From: Actinacidiphila epipremni
Lineage (GTDB): Bacteria > Actinomycetota > Actinomycetes > Streptomycetales > Streptomycetaceae
NCBI RefSeq assembly: GCF_012034175.1
Contig: NZ_JAATEJ010000034.1
Span: forward strand, 1-64,000
DNA length: 64,000 bases
Direction of reading: 5' to 3'
In this document: positions 52,201 through 61,081 of the stretch, one piece after another
Layout: the number at the start of each line of letters is the position of its first letter
How positions within the stretch are numbered: position 1 is the stretch's first letter
Notes under the pieces: model-generated
What the model was told of the DNA's origin: nothing
What the model saw: only the letters and a program-made list of their open reading frames with translations
Database searches by the model: none
Translations under genes and position numbers: made by a program

Positions 52201-54203
52201 TCGGTGCGGTGTCTGGTGCTGCGCATGCGTCGCGGAATGCGCTGTTGTGCGACGCTGCGACGCGGATCGTCCGATCAGCCCATGCCGCCGGGTTGATCGG
52301 CGAGGACGATCTGGCGCTCACCCAGCACCCGCATCCGTGCGCCGAGGTCGGCGACGCTCCCGACGAGGCCGTGCTCGACAGCCGGTATCCGTCGCGCGGC
52401 ACGGACAGCGAGCGGCTGTGGGGCAGTCTGCGGTCCTCATTGATCAGCGGCCTGGCGGACTTCGCCAGCTATGAAGTGCGGCCTGCCGTCGAGCACTTCA
52501 GCCTCCTGTCGGCCGCAGTGCCGTTGCCGGCCGTCCCCGCCGTGGTGCCACTGGTCGAACCGGCCGTGGATGCCTTCCGCGACAGCCTCCCCGACACCGT
52601 GCGCGACGTGCTGGGCACCGAGGAATGCCTGAGACGCCTGCTGGACCAGGATTGGAGAGCCCGAGAGGTTCTCGACGACGATCAGTACCGGTTGCTGAAG
52701 TCCTGCGTGCCCGGTCCCAGCGCCGAGCAGCAACTGGCTACCACCAGCGTGGACAAGGGCTGGGCCTGCCGGTGGGTCATGGATAGTGCCGTGAGGCGGG
52801 GGTGGACACCGCAGAGCTTCGCGGCCTTCGACAACAGCAACGGTTACGGCCGCGGTGACCGACAGGGTCACAAGGCCGAACGTGTGGGCAAGAAGTACAC
52901 ATGGCTGGGCTTGCACGAACTCGTCGAACGCCTGGCCAACCACCGTCACATGAAGCAGGGGCCGCACGCCGAGTTCACCACCTACCCGGGCGCCGGCCCG
53001 CTGTCTCTGACCGACATCGACCCGACCCTGCCCCCTGCAGCTCACCCGCTGTCCGACCCGGCCGAAGGTGATGGTCCCGCCGGTGGCGACCGCTACTCCA
53101 CCTTCGCCCCGGCCGCTTTGGACGGTCGCTGGAACCCGCCCGCCCCCGTCCTGCCCTCGGGTGACCAGATCACCGGCTGGATCAGCGGAGGCGATCAGCT
53201 TCCGGACCTGAGCGAACTCGCAGTCCGCACCCTCGACGACGGACCGTGGATCGTCCTCCATGAGTACGCAAGCGATCACGCGCCGGGCCAGGGCTGGAAC
53301 GGCCAGGCCGAGCAATGGCACATTCAGCACAGCTGGCTCGTCACCGACGCGCAGTACTCCGAGGTGTTGCAGTTCCTCAGCAACCGCAGTCTCATGGGCC
53401 ACTGGATGCCTGAACCAGGCAGCCCACACGGCATCTACCTCGCCGATCTGCCACTGCCGCACGACCCCGTCCAGGACCAGAACCACGAGCTGCGCGTCGT
53501 CGACTACGCCAGCGCCGAACAGCCGCCGGCAGCAGCCTCGGAGACGGCCGAATCCAGTGCCGCCGCAGTCACAGATGACGGCACGACCGGCCCGGAAGAG
53601 CGGAATGCCGACCTCGCAGACCTGCTCGGCTACCTCACCGGCCGCCCGCGCACGGCACCGAAGGATCGCCCGCAGCAGCTACGCGATCTGGCCGCCCGCT
53701 GGGCCGACGCCTCCCCTCGTCCCCCCGACGACGCTGCCGTACGCAGCGCACACCACGCCTGCGCCGAAGACGGCACCGTCCTGCAGGCGCACCCCGCCGT
53801 CGAGGAATACTCCTGGAGCGGCAGCGGCCACGACTGCTCCCTCGATGCCCCGGCCGGCCTGGTCCTGCCCTGCTCACCGCTGCTGGCCGGCAGCGGCCTG
53901 CAGCGCGACCCCGACAACGGCGACTGGTATTCCCCCGACGGCGCCCTGACCGTGCGCGCAGCGCACGGCTACCGCGCTACCGGCGAAGTCACCACCCTCC
54001 TCGTCCGCCGCGACTGGCTCGAACAACGCCTGACCGCGCTCGGCATGCGCCTGGTCCTGGGACTGTTCGGCGAACGCCAGCCCCGTACCACCGACCGCCT
54101 CCGCCAGTGGCGCGAGTACTCCCAGACCGCCGGACTCGAACCCGGCAAACCCCTCACAGCGACTCCGCGCATCACGACCGTCCGTCACAACACCGACGGC
54201 TGA
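49212..54203 (+). CDS. Mrr-like nuclease fused to STAND NTPase, Avs-like (1663 aa)
   Basis: Very large predicted phage sensor-effector. Residues 1-130 are an Mrr-type nuclease: AFEELCYQL (E27), D50-G-G-V-E54 and Q68-V-K70, the DGG...QxK pattern. The P-loop GEAGQGKTH is at 382-390 and Walker B FTLIIDALND at about 451-460, as in STAND/AAA NTPases. The remaining thousand residues are mostly helical, probably the sensor. An Mrr-STAND layout is that of AVAST type 4 (Avs4) proteins, but I cannot confirm the subfamily. The start is TTG 49212 with GAGGGG seven bases upstream; the TTG at 49182 lacks one. A strong hairpin follows the stop. Confidence 0.7.
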   Translation: MSDGRATHAHDWFSIRSWAGSQNRAFEELCYQLRDTAPPGWRTIKTAAPDGGVEWYDKAPDGRCHGHQVKFVRTIDDLLPQARKSVKAVGANRQDRNVVQLGFWVPIDLPDPAHRLKDGTLVEGARKRWEDNVARWKRDLPGVADIDITLMDSGQLLDRLLEPSNEGRRWFFFEQHAMGMQWLGEQLEAAKSIAHDRYTPEHHVPLPISSVFDGCAVTPRFLEQLNDCCDTLAEALPGPPPRDRLAASRPAEAGDEPLEELCTAIASALEQAAGGCETLCAAAMEAGTEGLAANDMAEAAARVAQVLSGAADTARRIKRWRNEAMHGEGRPRPDATAAPLMRWTENIVDRFRGAVLAAGELEALCRSDAARAAEGKAWVLLGEAGQGKTHLLVDATRRALGESRPSVTVFGELLTAKDPLTQIAQQLGLGTLSHAALLQAMDAAGSVCGARFTLIIDALNDSAEPDGWRTALPALLAAAAPFDHVAVVVSCRSSLREAVLPEDMSGRGCLVTVHPGFAGHEVEALESYLKTAPSALPRTPMLTPAFSNPLFVKLYCDSVLSMPEPRQRTAAAPSHRSAVFNSFLDRRATQINKALSLDPDERIVHRAVDELGRLMAGEGREVLPREQAREAVDALTPQHTAWPNTLYRQLIAHGLLATERYFSAAGRLETGVGFAYQAFSDDRIIHAVLEEHRADVEAATAAGALPSDSALRTWLESASANLIDAATVLLPETTGHELIDVLGPDTPGAPGITGVEVPMFRRRMLYRSLVQTLGLRSTNSVSERTVALVDRATSEFSMADAVLEAVLTVATQPGHRLNADRLHRSLLAHSPAERDAQWAVDTYFMLNDTGALHRLLRWAEQLPTPAGALPRPTPPARMAVRRAGLAPSAPRGPVLQPPDEEVVRLAATVLVWTLTSPNRFLRDRATKGLVQLLLGYPGVLTGLLQRFLGQDAEQIADPYLFERLVLVAHGVLARMRAAQTHPGLLREVADLVLATVFGAVSGAAHASRNALLCDAATRIVRSAHAAGLIGEDDLALTQHPHPCAEVGDAPDEAVLDSRYPSRGTDSERLWGSLRSSLISGLADFASYEVRPAVEHFSLLSAAVPLPAVPAVVPLVEPAVDAFRDSLPDTVRDVLGTEECLRRLLDQDWRAREVLDDDQYRLLKSCVPGPSAEQQLATTSVDKGWACRWVMDSAVRRGWTPQSFAAFDNSNGYGRGDRQGHKAERVGKKYTWLGLHELVERLANHRHMKQGPHAEFTTYPGAGPLSLTDIDPTLPPAAHPLSDPAEGDGPAGGDRYSTFAPAALDGRWNPPAPVLPSGDQITGWISGGDQLPDLSELAVRTLDDGPWIVLHEYASDHAPGQGWNGQAEQWHIQHSWLVTDAQYSEVLQFLSNRSLMGHWMPEPGSPHGIYLADLPLPHDPVQDQNHELRVVDYASAEQPPAAASETAESSAAAVTDDGTTGPEERNADLADLLGYLTGRPRTAPKDRPQQLRDLAARWADASPRPPDDAAVRSAHHACAEDGTVLQAHPAVEEYSWSGSGHDCSLDAPAGLVLPCSPLLAGSGLQRDPDNGDWYSPDGALTVRAAHGYRATGEVTTLLVRRDWLEQRLTALGMRLVLGLFGERQPRTTDRLRQWREYSQTAGLEPGKPLTATPRITTVRHNTDG

Positions 54204-54234
54204 ATCCACGCCAGTACGGCCCCTGCCCTCAACA

Positions 54235-54268
54235 GGGCGGCTGCCGTGTCCGGACACGGCAGCCGCCC
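54235..54268 (+). terminator. Perfect 17-bp-arm inverted repeat after the STAND gene
   Basis: A 34-bp perfect palindrome (GGGCGGCTGCCGTGTC meeting its complement with no spacer) lies 31 bp after the stop. It is GC-rich with no T-run, the usual actinobacterial terminator form, and shields the next gene from read-through. Confidence 0.75.
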
Positions 54269-54323
54269 TACTGCATGGAGTGCGTGAGCACATCTGCATT
54301 CTCAGAATTACTCACGAAATCGG

Positions 54324-54347
54324 ATTGAGGTCCTCATTCTCCTCAAT
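54324..54347 (+). promoter_or_regulatory. Inverted repeat upstream of the RHH-like gene
   Basis: ATTGAGG at 54324-54330 and CCTCAAT at 54341-54347 with a 10-nt spacer, in an AT-rich patch 20 bp before the ATG at 54367. It is a candidate operator for the encoded ribbon-helix-helix-like protein. Confidence 0.5.
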
Positions 54348-54366
54348 AGCTGCTAAGCTGGAGCCC

Positions 54367-54771
54367 ATGCCCGATCACAGCATCGTCTTGGACGGCGACA
54401 CGCATGCAAAGGTCACCTTGCTCGCCCGCGCCTGGGACGTGGCACCCGCTCAGGCCGTCACGCGCCTCGTCGACCACTTTCACAACCCCGTCCCGCTCCC
54501 TACGGCGCAGGCTGACCCCTCCGCGGACGGCACGGTCGCCGTTCACGCCTTCTACGAGGGGAAGCGCGTATGCGGCCGCTACGACCCGGCCAACCGCAGC
54601 CTGACCGTGGGCCCTGGCCCCGGGGCCGGCCGCTACAAGTCGCCCAGCGGCGCAGCAACGGCGGTCCTGCAGGCGCTCAAGCCCGAAGTGCATCCCAACC
54701 GCAACGGGTGGTCGTTCTGGGTGATCGACTCCAGCGGACAGGCGCTGCAGACCATCCGCGGAACATCATGA
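54367..54771 (+). CDS. Small protein with ribbon-helix-helix-like N-terminus (134 aa)
   Basis: Residues 4-38 (SIVLDGDTHAKVTLLARAWD then VAPAQAVTRLVDHF) have the strand-helix-helix layout of RHH regulators. The C-terminal part (VAVHAFYEGKRVCGRYDPAN; YKSPSGAATAVLQAL; NGWSFWVID) resembles a small beta-rich domain that could bind modified or foreign DNA. The start is ATG 54367, the only one placed downstream of the AT-rich inverted repeat. It may autoregulate. Confidence 0.7.
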   Translation: MPDHSIVLDGDTHAKVTLLARAWDVAPAQAVTRLVDHFHNPVPLPTAQADPSADGTVAVHAFYEGKRVCGRYDPANRSLTVGPGPGAGRYKSPSGAATAVLQALKPEVHPNRNGWSFWVIDSSGQALQTIRGTS

Positions 54772-54819
54772 GCATTGTGAGCGTTCTGAGGATCTCATCT
54801 TCGGCAGGGAAGGCATGTT

Positions 54820-55155
54820 GTGGTCCGGCACAATCACCGCGCGGCGCGCTGCAGCAGCGGGTCGCCGGTGACCGGTCTCCCCCGTTCCGGCACCCTGGGT
54901 GCTGTCGCTTTGCCCGCGCTGGGCGCAGGAACGTCCTGGTGGCTGAGCACTTCGTGCGCCGCGGTCCTGCTTACAACTGTGGCAGGGCCCGTCCGCGCGC
55001 TGCTGCGCGAACGGGCCGAACGGCGCTACGACGCGAACTTCGTGGCCGAGGCCAGAACCGTGGAAGACCCCGTTCAAAGAACCCGGCTCCTCCCGGAGTA
55101 CCGGCGCGCGAAGGCAGCCGACGGGCAGAATGGCCCGCCTCAGGATGCCCCGTGA
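54820..55155 (+). CDS. Small membrane protein (111 aa)
   Basis: The start is GTG 54820 with GGGAAGG six bases upstream. Hydrophobic residues at about 27-62 (GAVALPALGAG and SCAAVLLTTVAG) make one or two membrane helices, followed by a charged tail (RERAERRYDANFVAEAR). The function is unknown. Confidence 0.5.
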   Translation: MVRHNHRAARCSSGSPVTGLPRSGTLGAVALPALGAGTSWWLSTSCAAVLLTTVAGPVRALLRERAERRYDANFVAEARTVEDPVQRTRLLPEYRRAKAADGQNGPPQDAP

Positions 55156-55334
55156 ACCCTCCCACCTGCTGCTGCCTACCTGACGCTGCGAGAGCCTGGA
55201 CCTCGACCAAGGCTCCGGGCCGCCCTCGCACAACCGGCTCTCGTGCCAGGAGCGATAGCCGGCCTGCGGCCAGCTGGTGTCCGCCAGACAGTCGCGGTTC
55301 CGGTGTCGGCTCGTGCTTGCCGTCCTTCGTCTCT

Positions 55335-55520
55335 TCAGCGTGCTGGCCGGCAGCCCGCGCAGAGATTGTCGTCGTTGTGTTCGGGACGGAGGCTGGACGG
55401 AGTGAGATGTTCCGTGTAGCAGGCAGTGCACAGATCTCCGCCGCAAGCCCCGCACCCGGCGTAGCGTCCGCCTGCGTACTCGTAGCGCCGCTTCTCCACC
55501 CAGGGGTCGGTACACGCCAT
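55335..55520 (-). CDS. Cys-rich small protein (61 aa)
   Basis: Six to seven cysteines in CxxC pairs (CGACGGDLCTAC and NLCAGC) suggest a zinc ribbon. The start is ATG 55520 with GAGG seven bases upstream. Similar short proteins are frequent in Streptomyces plasmids; the function is unknown. Confidence 0.55.
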   Translation of the reverse strand: MACTDPWVEKRRYEYAGGRYAGCGACGGDLCTACYTEHLTPSSLRPEHNDDNLCAGCRPAR

Positions 55521-56000
55521 TGTCAGTCCTCACCGGCCGCATGCGTCATCTCCTGAGCTACAACGATCGGTCCACCTGTCCCGTTACGCTCAGTCGCTTC
55601 GCACGAGCGCAGCATCCCGGCGACAGCAGGCGGCGTGGCCTACGGTGCCTGGAAGTGACGATCAGCCGGTACAGCTGTGGGGTGCTGGGCGGATACGGCA
55701 GCGGTTGCCGGCAGGCACGCCGAGATGGAGTTGGCAGTCCACAGGTGTCACCGCGAACCGATGGGTCGGCCTCGGGCCTCCGACTTCCATGAACGCGAAC
55801 TTGCAGGGGTGCAAGGTCCGGTCCTCGCCGCGCGATCACGTCACGAGCGGCCCTCAGTAGTAAGACAATCGGTACCATCACGATCTCGGCAGCCGCCGCG
55901 GGGGGGCCGGATCCGTTGGCAGGCCACCGGCGGCCAGGGAGACAAGCGCAACACCCGATGCTGCCGTTGAGCCTCGGGCAGCCGTGAGGGGACAGGGCAC
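55521..56000. other. Intergenic, nothing seen
   Basis: About 480 bp upstream of the Gabija pair, without a gene of plausible codon use. It holds the Gabija promoter, which I could not place. Confidence 0.4.
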
Positions 56001-57860
56001 GTGAAGGTACGGCAGTTGACGTTGCAGAATTTTCGCGGAGTCCGTACCGGCACGGTGTCGCTGGATCAACAGTCCTTGCTAGTGGGCGCCAACAGTGTCG
56101 GCAAGTCCACCGTGTGTGAGGCTCTCGATCTGGTACTGGGTCCCGACAGGATGCTGCGTCGGCCGGTGGTCGACGAGTTCGACTTCTACGGCGCCCGCTA
56201 CCAGGAAACGCAAGGTGGCCTCCCGGAGATCCGCCTGCAGGCGGTGCTGACGGACCTCTCTCCCGAGGCCCAGCGACGATTCGGCCCTCACCTGCGGCGC
56301 TGGAACGACGGTTCCCAGAGTTTCGTGGACACCGCTCCCGGGGCGATCGAGCAGAGCGAAGCAGGGCAGTGGGCTTTGCCGGTGGTGTTCCTGGGGCGGT
56401 TCGACCCCGAGGAGGACGACTTCGTCGGGGGCACGTTCTTCGCACACCCGCAGGCCGTGCCCGACGACCTCACCGCGGCGTCGACGGAGCTGGGGGCCGG
56501 TCTGATGCCGTTCAAGCGGGACGACAAGCGACTGTGCGGCTTTCTCTACCTGCGGCCGAATCGCACCGGGAGCCGGGCGCTGACCTTCCAGCGCGGCTCC
56601 TTGCTCGACACGATCGTGCGCCTCGAAGCCCAGGCAGAGGGTGCGCCCCTGTGGGAGAAGGTACTCAGCGATGTCGCCGCGGTGGCCGTCGCCGCGGAAG
56701 GCTCGGGCTTCGTGAAGATCCAAAGCGAGGTCGAGAACCGCGTGGGGAAGTTCCTGGCCCTTGCCACGGAAGCCGATCCGGTGGACACCCGCGTCTCGGA
56801 GCTGACTCGCGAGCACCTGCGGGAGGTACTACGCCTGTTCATCGCGACACGCCCGGGATCCCACGGTGTCCCCTTCAACCGGCTCAGCACCGGGTCGCTG
56901 AACCTGCTGGTCTTCGCCCTGCTGACCTACATTGCCGAGTTGAAGGGCGAGGAGTCCGTCATCTTCGCCATGGAGGAACCGGAGATCGCGCTGCCTCCGC
57001 ACGCGCAGCGCCGCCTGGTCGACCACGTGGTCCGCACCATGGGGCAGGTGATCGTCACCTCCCACTCGCCGTATGTGATCGAGCGGTTCACGCCGGAGCA
57101 GATCGTCGTTCTGGACCGGAGCACGGCCGGGGCGATGAGCAGCGCAGGCATCACGCTTCCCGACGGTTTCAGGCCCAAGCGGTACACGGCAAATCAGCGG
57201 CAGTTCGCCGAAGCTGTGCTGGCCCGGGCCGTGCTGGTCGTCGAGGGCGCCACGGAAGCCGCGCTCTTCCCGGTGATCTCCGACGTCCTCGACCGGGACC
57301 CGGATCCGTCGCTGAAGGACTACCTCCACATCGACTTGGCCGGCGTCAGTGTCTTCGACGCCGGAAACGATGTCTCCGTACCGCTGTTCGCTCCGCTGTT
57401 CAAGGCCATGGGCAAACGCGCCTACGGCATGCACGACACGCCGACCAGTCCGCTGCAGGCGGACCTCGCGGCCAAGACCGGCGACTTCACCCTGTACGAG
57501 GTCATCGACTACAGCGGCATCGAGGCGCTGCTGGTAGCAGAAGTTCCCGTCGCGGTGCAAAAACGCTTCCTCCACAGCGTGGCAGCCCGGCCCGACTATC
57601 CCGCTGAGGTCGGCCGCCTGACCGGCGAATGCACCGATGAGGCGGTCCGGAAGCAGACGGTGGCGGTACTGAAGAAACGCAAGGGCGACTATGCCGCGTT
57701 GCTGATCGCGGCCTGCCGGAACCGGGCCGAACTGCCCGCCTCTCTGGCCGAGTTCCTTCTGCGCATCGATCGCGACCTGCGCGTCACTCCTCCTGCCCCG
57801 CCGTCGGACGAAGCGACGCAGGAGCCGGACGACCACGGCAGTGACCCGAGTGGATCTTGA
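56001..57860 (+). CDS. gajA: Gabija nuclease GajA (OLD-type ATPase-TOPRIM, 619 aa)
   Basis: GajA forms a complex with GajB and nicks phage DNA when nucleotide pools drop. Walker A GANSVGKST is at residues 29-37, the signature-like LSTGSLNLLVFALL and Walker B VIFAMEEPEIAL follow, then the switch VTSHSPYVIERF. The TOPRIM part starts VLVVEGATEAALFP (E415); the second acid motif is YGMHDTP with D479, where the family's DxD has Pro at 481. The start is GTG 56001, giving the usual MKVRQLTLQNFRGV opening. The gene overlaps gajB by 20 bp. Confidence 0.85.
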   Translation: MKVRQLTLQNFRGVRTGTVSLDQQSLLVGANSVGKSTVCEALDLVLGPDRMLRRPVVDEFDFYGARYQETQGGLPEIRLQAVLTDLSPEAQRRFGPHLRRWNDGSQSFVDTAPGAIEQSEAGQWALPVVFLGRFDPEEDDFVGGTFFAHPQAVPDDLTAASTELGAGLMPFKRDDKRLCGFLYLRPNRTGSRALTFQRGSLLDTIVRLEAQAEGAPLWEKVLSDVAAVAVAAEGSGFVKIQSEVENRVGKFLALATEADPVDTRVSELTREHLREVLRLFIATRPGSHGVPFNRLSTGSLNLLVFALLTYIAELKGEESVIFAMEEPEIALPPHAQRRLVDHVVRTMGQVIVTSHSPYVIERFTPEQIVVLDRSTAGAMSSAGITLPDGFRPKRYTANQRQFAEAVLARAVLVVEGATEAALFPVISDVLDRDPDPSLKDYLHIDLAGVSVFDAGNDVSVPLFAPLFKAMGKRAYGMHDTPTSPLQADLAAKTGDFTLYEVIDYSGIEALLVAEVPVAVQKRFLHSVAARPDYPAEVGRLTGECTDEAVRKQTVAVLKKRKGDYAALLIAACRNRAELPASLAEFLLRIDRDLRVTPPAPPSDEATQEPDDHGSDPSGS

Positions 57861-59568
57861 CGACAAGCGGCGGGAGATCCTCGCCGCACACGGACACCTG
57901 CTCATCGAGGGCGGTCCCGGCTGCGGCAAGACAACGATCGCCCTGCTCAAGGCCAAGGAACGCCTCAACACCCTCGCACCCGGCCAGCGGGTTCTCTTCC
58001 TGAGCTTCTCCAGGGCCGCAGTCCGGCAGATCGGTGACCGCACCAGCGGAGTCCTGGACCGCGACGCGCGGAGCCTGATCGAGATCCGCACCTTCCACGC
58101 CTTCTTCATGGAACTCGTGCGCAGCCACGGCCGGCTCCTGACAGGAGTGCCGGCGTCGTTCATCACCCCCGACCGGGAGAAGCATCTGCGCGCTGACTTC
58201 GACGGCGCCTGGCCCACCGAGCGCCGCCGGCTGGCCGGCCAGGGCCGCTACGTCTTCGACGAACTCGCACCCACCGCCGCAACCCTCCTGGAGGAGAGCC
58301 GGGCCGTGCGGGAGCTGTGCACGGACACCTATCCCCTTGTCATTGTCGACGAGTTCCAGGACACCAACACCGACCAGTGGCGGGCGGTGAAAGCACTCAG
58401 CGCCAAGTCCACAGTGATCTGCCTGGCCGACCCGGACCAGCGGATCTTCGACCACATCCCCGGCGTCGACGCGGAACGCATCAACCACGCCATCGAATAC
58501 CTCCACCCTCAGCAGTTCGACCTGTCCGGCGACAATCACCGCAGCCCCTCGGGCGGCCTCCTCGACTACGCCAACGCCGTACTGCGCAACACCCCCCACA
58601 CGCCCCCCGAAACCATCAAGACCGTCCCCTACCCCACCCACTACGGCGCTGCTCCCTTCGAGAGATATGTGCACTACGCAGTAGTCGCCCTGCGCCGGTA
58701 CCTGGCCGAGCGCCTGGGCAGACAACCAACGATCGCGGTGCTCGCCGCGGAGAACGCGCTCCTGGCGCGGATCTCGGAGAAGATCGCCGCCGACAGCACC
58801 ATCGGCCCACACCAGCTCCCCGCCGTCGACCACGACCTTGTCTTCGATCCGGAACTGTCGGCCGCGGCCGGCTACGTCGTGGCGTCCATCCTCGAATGGC
58901 CGGGCCTTGGGCGGACCGACGCCCTCACCCGCACGCTGCGCGCTGTCGCCGACTTCTACCGAATCAAATACAGCAACGGGACCCTCGGCGCAAAGAACAC
59001 CGTGCGGACGATCGAAAACGCCATCGGCGCCCTGACCAACAACACCACGGTCAAAGCCAAAACCGCCAAGGTCCTGATCGCCTCCTACGACAACGGCATC
59101 TCATTGGCCGGGCAGCCCGTGGCGGACTGGCAGACAGCCCGCACGCTGCTCAGCGGCTCCACGGAACTCGACGAACTCTTCAAACAGGCACGGCTGCTGC
59201 GCCTGCTCAAAGCCACCGACCTGTTCGCCTGGGTGCTCATGGAGGCCTGGGATTCCCTCTCGTATGCCGACGCAGCCGGTGCCATCAGACGAGCCCTGGC
59301 CAGCGAGTCCCTCACAACCTCCCGCCAGGAGACCGCGCAGGTAAGCCTGATGAGCATGCATCGGTCGAAAGGCAAGGAATTCGACGGCGTCGTCATCGTC
59401 GAAGGCACCTACACCGCCAAGCTCCTCGACACCGGATGGGACGCCAAGAGAACAGACGAGTCACGACGGCTCACACGGGTCGCGATCACCCGCGCCCGCC
59501 ACGCAGTCGTCCTCGTCCGCCCAGGCGACGGCCTCCCTCTCACACCACCGCTCCCGGCCGCGCACTGA
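57841..59568 (+). CDS. gajB: Gabija helicase GajB (UvrD-like SF1, 575 aa)
   Basis: UvrD/Rep-type helicase partner of GajA. Walker A GGPGCGKT is at residues 24-31, motif II LVIVDEFQDTN, motif III CLADPDQRIFD, motif IV region SGDNHRSPSG, motif V MHRSKGKEFDGVVIVEG, motif VI RRLTRVAITRARHAVVLV. The start is GTG 57841 (GTG 57850 is an alternative), inside the end of gajA. Gene order, overlap and family pairing identify the Gabija system, and all helicase motifs are intact. Confidence 0.9.
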   Translation: MTRVDLDDKRREILAAHGHLLIEGGPGCGKTTIALLKAKERLNTLAPGQRVLFLSFSRAAVRQIGDRTSGVLDRDARSLIEIRTFHAFFMELVRSHGRLLTGVPASFITPDREKHLRADFDGAWPTERRRLAGQGRYVFDELAPTAATLLEESRAVRELCTDTYPLVIVDEFQDTNTDQWRAVKALSAKSTVICLADPDQRIFDHIPGVDAERINHAIEYLHPQQFDLSGDNHRSPSGGLLDYANAVLRNTPHTPPETIKTVPYPTHYGAAPFERYVHYAVVALRRYLAERLGRQPTIAVLAAENALLARISEKIAADSTIGPHQLPAVDHDLVFDPELSAAAGYVVASILEWPGLGRTDALTRTLRAVADFYRIKYSNGTLGAKNTVRTIENAIGALTNNTTVKAKTAKVLIASYDNGISLAGQPVADWQTARTLLSGSTELDELFKQARLLRLLKATDLFAWVLMEAWDSLSYADAAGAIRRALASESLTTSRQETAQVSLMSMHRSKGKEFDGVVIVEGTYTAKLLDTGWDAKRTDESRRLTRVAITRARHAVVLVRPGDGLPLTPPLPAAH

Positions 59569-59749
59569 GCAGACCCACCGCTCCTTCATGAAGACCAGCG
59601 CGTACGCTGACGGATCCACCCATAGGAAACGCCGCCGGACTGCACCTCACCAACGTCACGGGATGCCACCGCTACACGTCACCAAACGCCCATCGACAAG
59701 AGTCAATGCGTACAGGTCAAGGCACCTTGATGACCAACTTGACGCTGGC

Positions 59750-59942
59750 TCAGTAACAACGCTCCTCCGCTTGCACCGCAATGGCACTTCACACCAGCCG
59801 CTCCGAGGGCGAGCCGCACCCCGGGCGGCCACCCCGTCGCTATTACGAACTGACCAACTCCGGCCGCGAGCAGGCTAGAGCAGCGCTCGCGGCCCGCCGC
59901 GCGCGGCGCATTGCTCTGCACTACTCCGGGGGTCAGGCGTGA
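59750..59942 (+). pseudogene. PadR-family regulator remnant
   Basis: In one frame 59750-59780 reads AGSVTTLLRLHRNG, the helix before the PadR wing. From 59781 another frame continues MALHTSRSEGEPHPGRPPRR then YYELTNSGREQARAAL, the typical PadR wing and helix. No PadR N-terminus is found upstream, so the gene is truncated and frameshifted, although ATG 59781 to 59942 could still be read. Its stop overlaps the next gene's GTG (GTGA), the remains of a regulator-target pair. Confidence 0.55.
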
Positions 59943-60895
59943 AGATCGGAAGGAAGAAGAGGGCGGCCATCGCGCTCCTCAGCCTGGAATTCGTGCTCAC
60001 CGCGACGGGCCTGGGCTGGTCGTTCCGCTACGGGTGGACGGCCATCTGGCTCACCCTGGCCCTAGGTCTCGTCTTCGCGGGCGCCGTTTACCTGTGCGAG
60101 ACCCGCTATCTCTCGACGGCCATTACCAAGCTCCGGCGTCAGACCACCCGGGTTCAAGATGCCTGGGAGTTCCTAGCAATCGAGGGCGACCTGCTCTTCG
60201 CCCAAGGCGCCGCTCTCGTCGCCGACAGAGACGCGATGGTGGCGTGGCTTACAGACATGGATCCCGACGCGATACCGCCTGCACCTACCCACGATGTTGC
60301 ACTGGCGCTCGGCGAGCTCTCCGAGCACATACTCGAGCAGCAGCATGACCTGATCGCCCGCAAGCAGGTCCTACTGAACTCTTTCGATGCCACCGACAGG
60401 GAGGTAGAGGAGATTCTCAGCCGCCGGGTCTCGCAACGTGTCAGGCGCCGGTTGCTGCAGCCCGGCGTTGCAGAGTCCCTGACATCCACAGCGGTGCGCA
60501 TCGCAGGCCGGCGACATGCCCACCTTCACGAGCCTTGGAGAGCCGACCTGTTCGACATCCCGGAGGAGGGCATCACCGTCTCCCCTCGCGAGCGGCTCAC
60601 GGTGGCCGTGGGTTTCGTGGTGGCGGGCCTGCGGCTGCGGATGCGCGACCTTGCAGCGCCGCTCTGGCGGCCCGTGGACTGGCTGTTGTCGGTGGATTCC
60701 CGGCTCAACGCGTTCGTGACGGCGGCCGTGGGCTCCGTAGCGGTGTACTTCGACGTCACCGAGGGACTCCATGTACTCCTGGTGGAGCGGAGTGAACCGT
60801 GCGCGCTCCTCGGCGGCGGCCTGTACGGACTCGCCCGGTGGATCCGGCGCCGCCGGGGCATCGAGGTCGAGCCACGTCGAAATCCGCAGCACTGA
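59939..60895 (+). CDS. Membrane protein, PadR-linked (318 aa)
   Basis: The start is GTG 59939 in a GTGA overlap with the PadR remnant. Two membrane helices at about residues 8-50 (AAIALLSLEFVLTATGLGW and TAIWLTLALGLVFAGAVYL), then a cytoplasmic helical domain, and a further hydrophobic patch (LNAFVTAAVGSVAVYF). PadR-membrane gene pairs are common in Streptomyces; the regulator here is probably lost. The function is unknown. Confidence 0.7.
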   Translation: MKIGRKKRAAIALLSLEFVLTATGLGWSFRYGWTAIWLTLALGLVFAGAVYLCETRYLSTAITKLRRQTTRVQDAWEFLAIEGDLLFAQGAALVADRDAMVAWLTDMDPDAIPPAPTHDVALALGELSEHILEQQHDLIARKQVLLNSFDATDREVEEILSRRVSQRVRRRLLQPGVAESLTSTAVRIAGRRHAHLHEPWRADLFDIPEEGITVSPRERLTVAVGFVVAGLRLRMRDLAAPLWRPVDWLLSVDSRLNAFVTAAVGSVAVYFDVTEGLHVLLVERSEPCALLGGGLYGLARWIRRRRGIEVEPRRNPQH

Positions 60896-61081
60896 GCCTT
60901 TTCAGAGTTGCCTCTTCAGGGCGAGGACCGCCCCCGGCCCGGTCGCCCGAGCTGGGGGTCAACCCGCTAGGTCGGCTTCTCGAATCGCCTCATCTACCGG
61001 AGGTCTGGACAGGCCTTGACACCCGCACTACGCCCCAGGCCCTCCCCCGAGCGAACGCGAGGCTGGAGCGAATCCCCGCTG

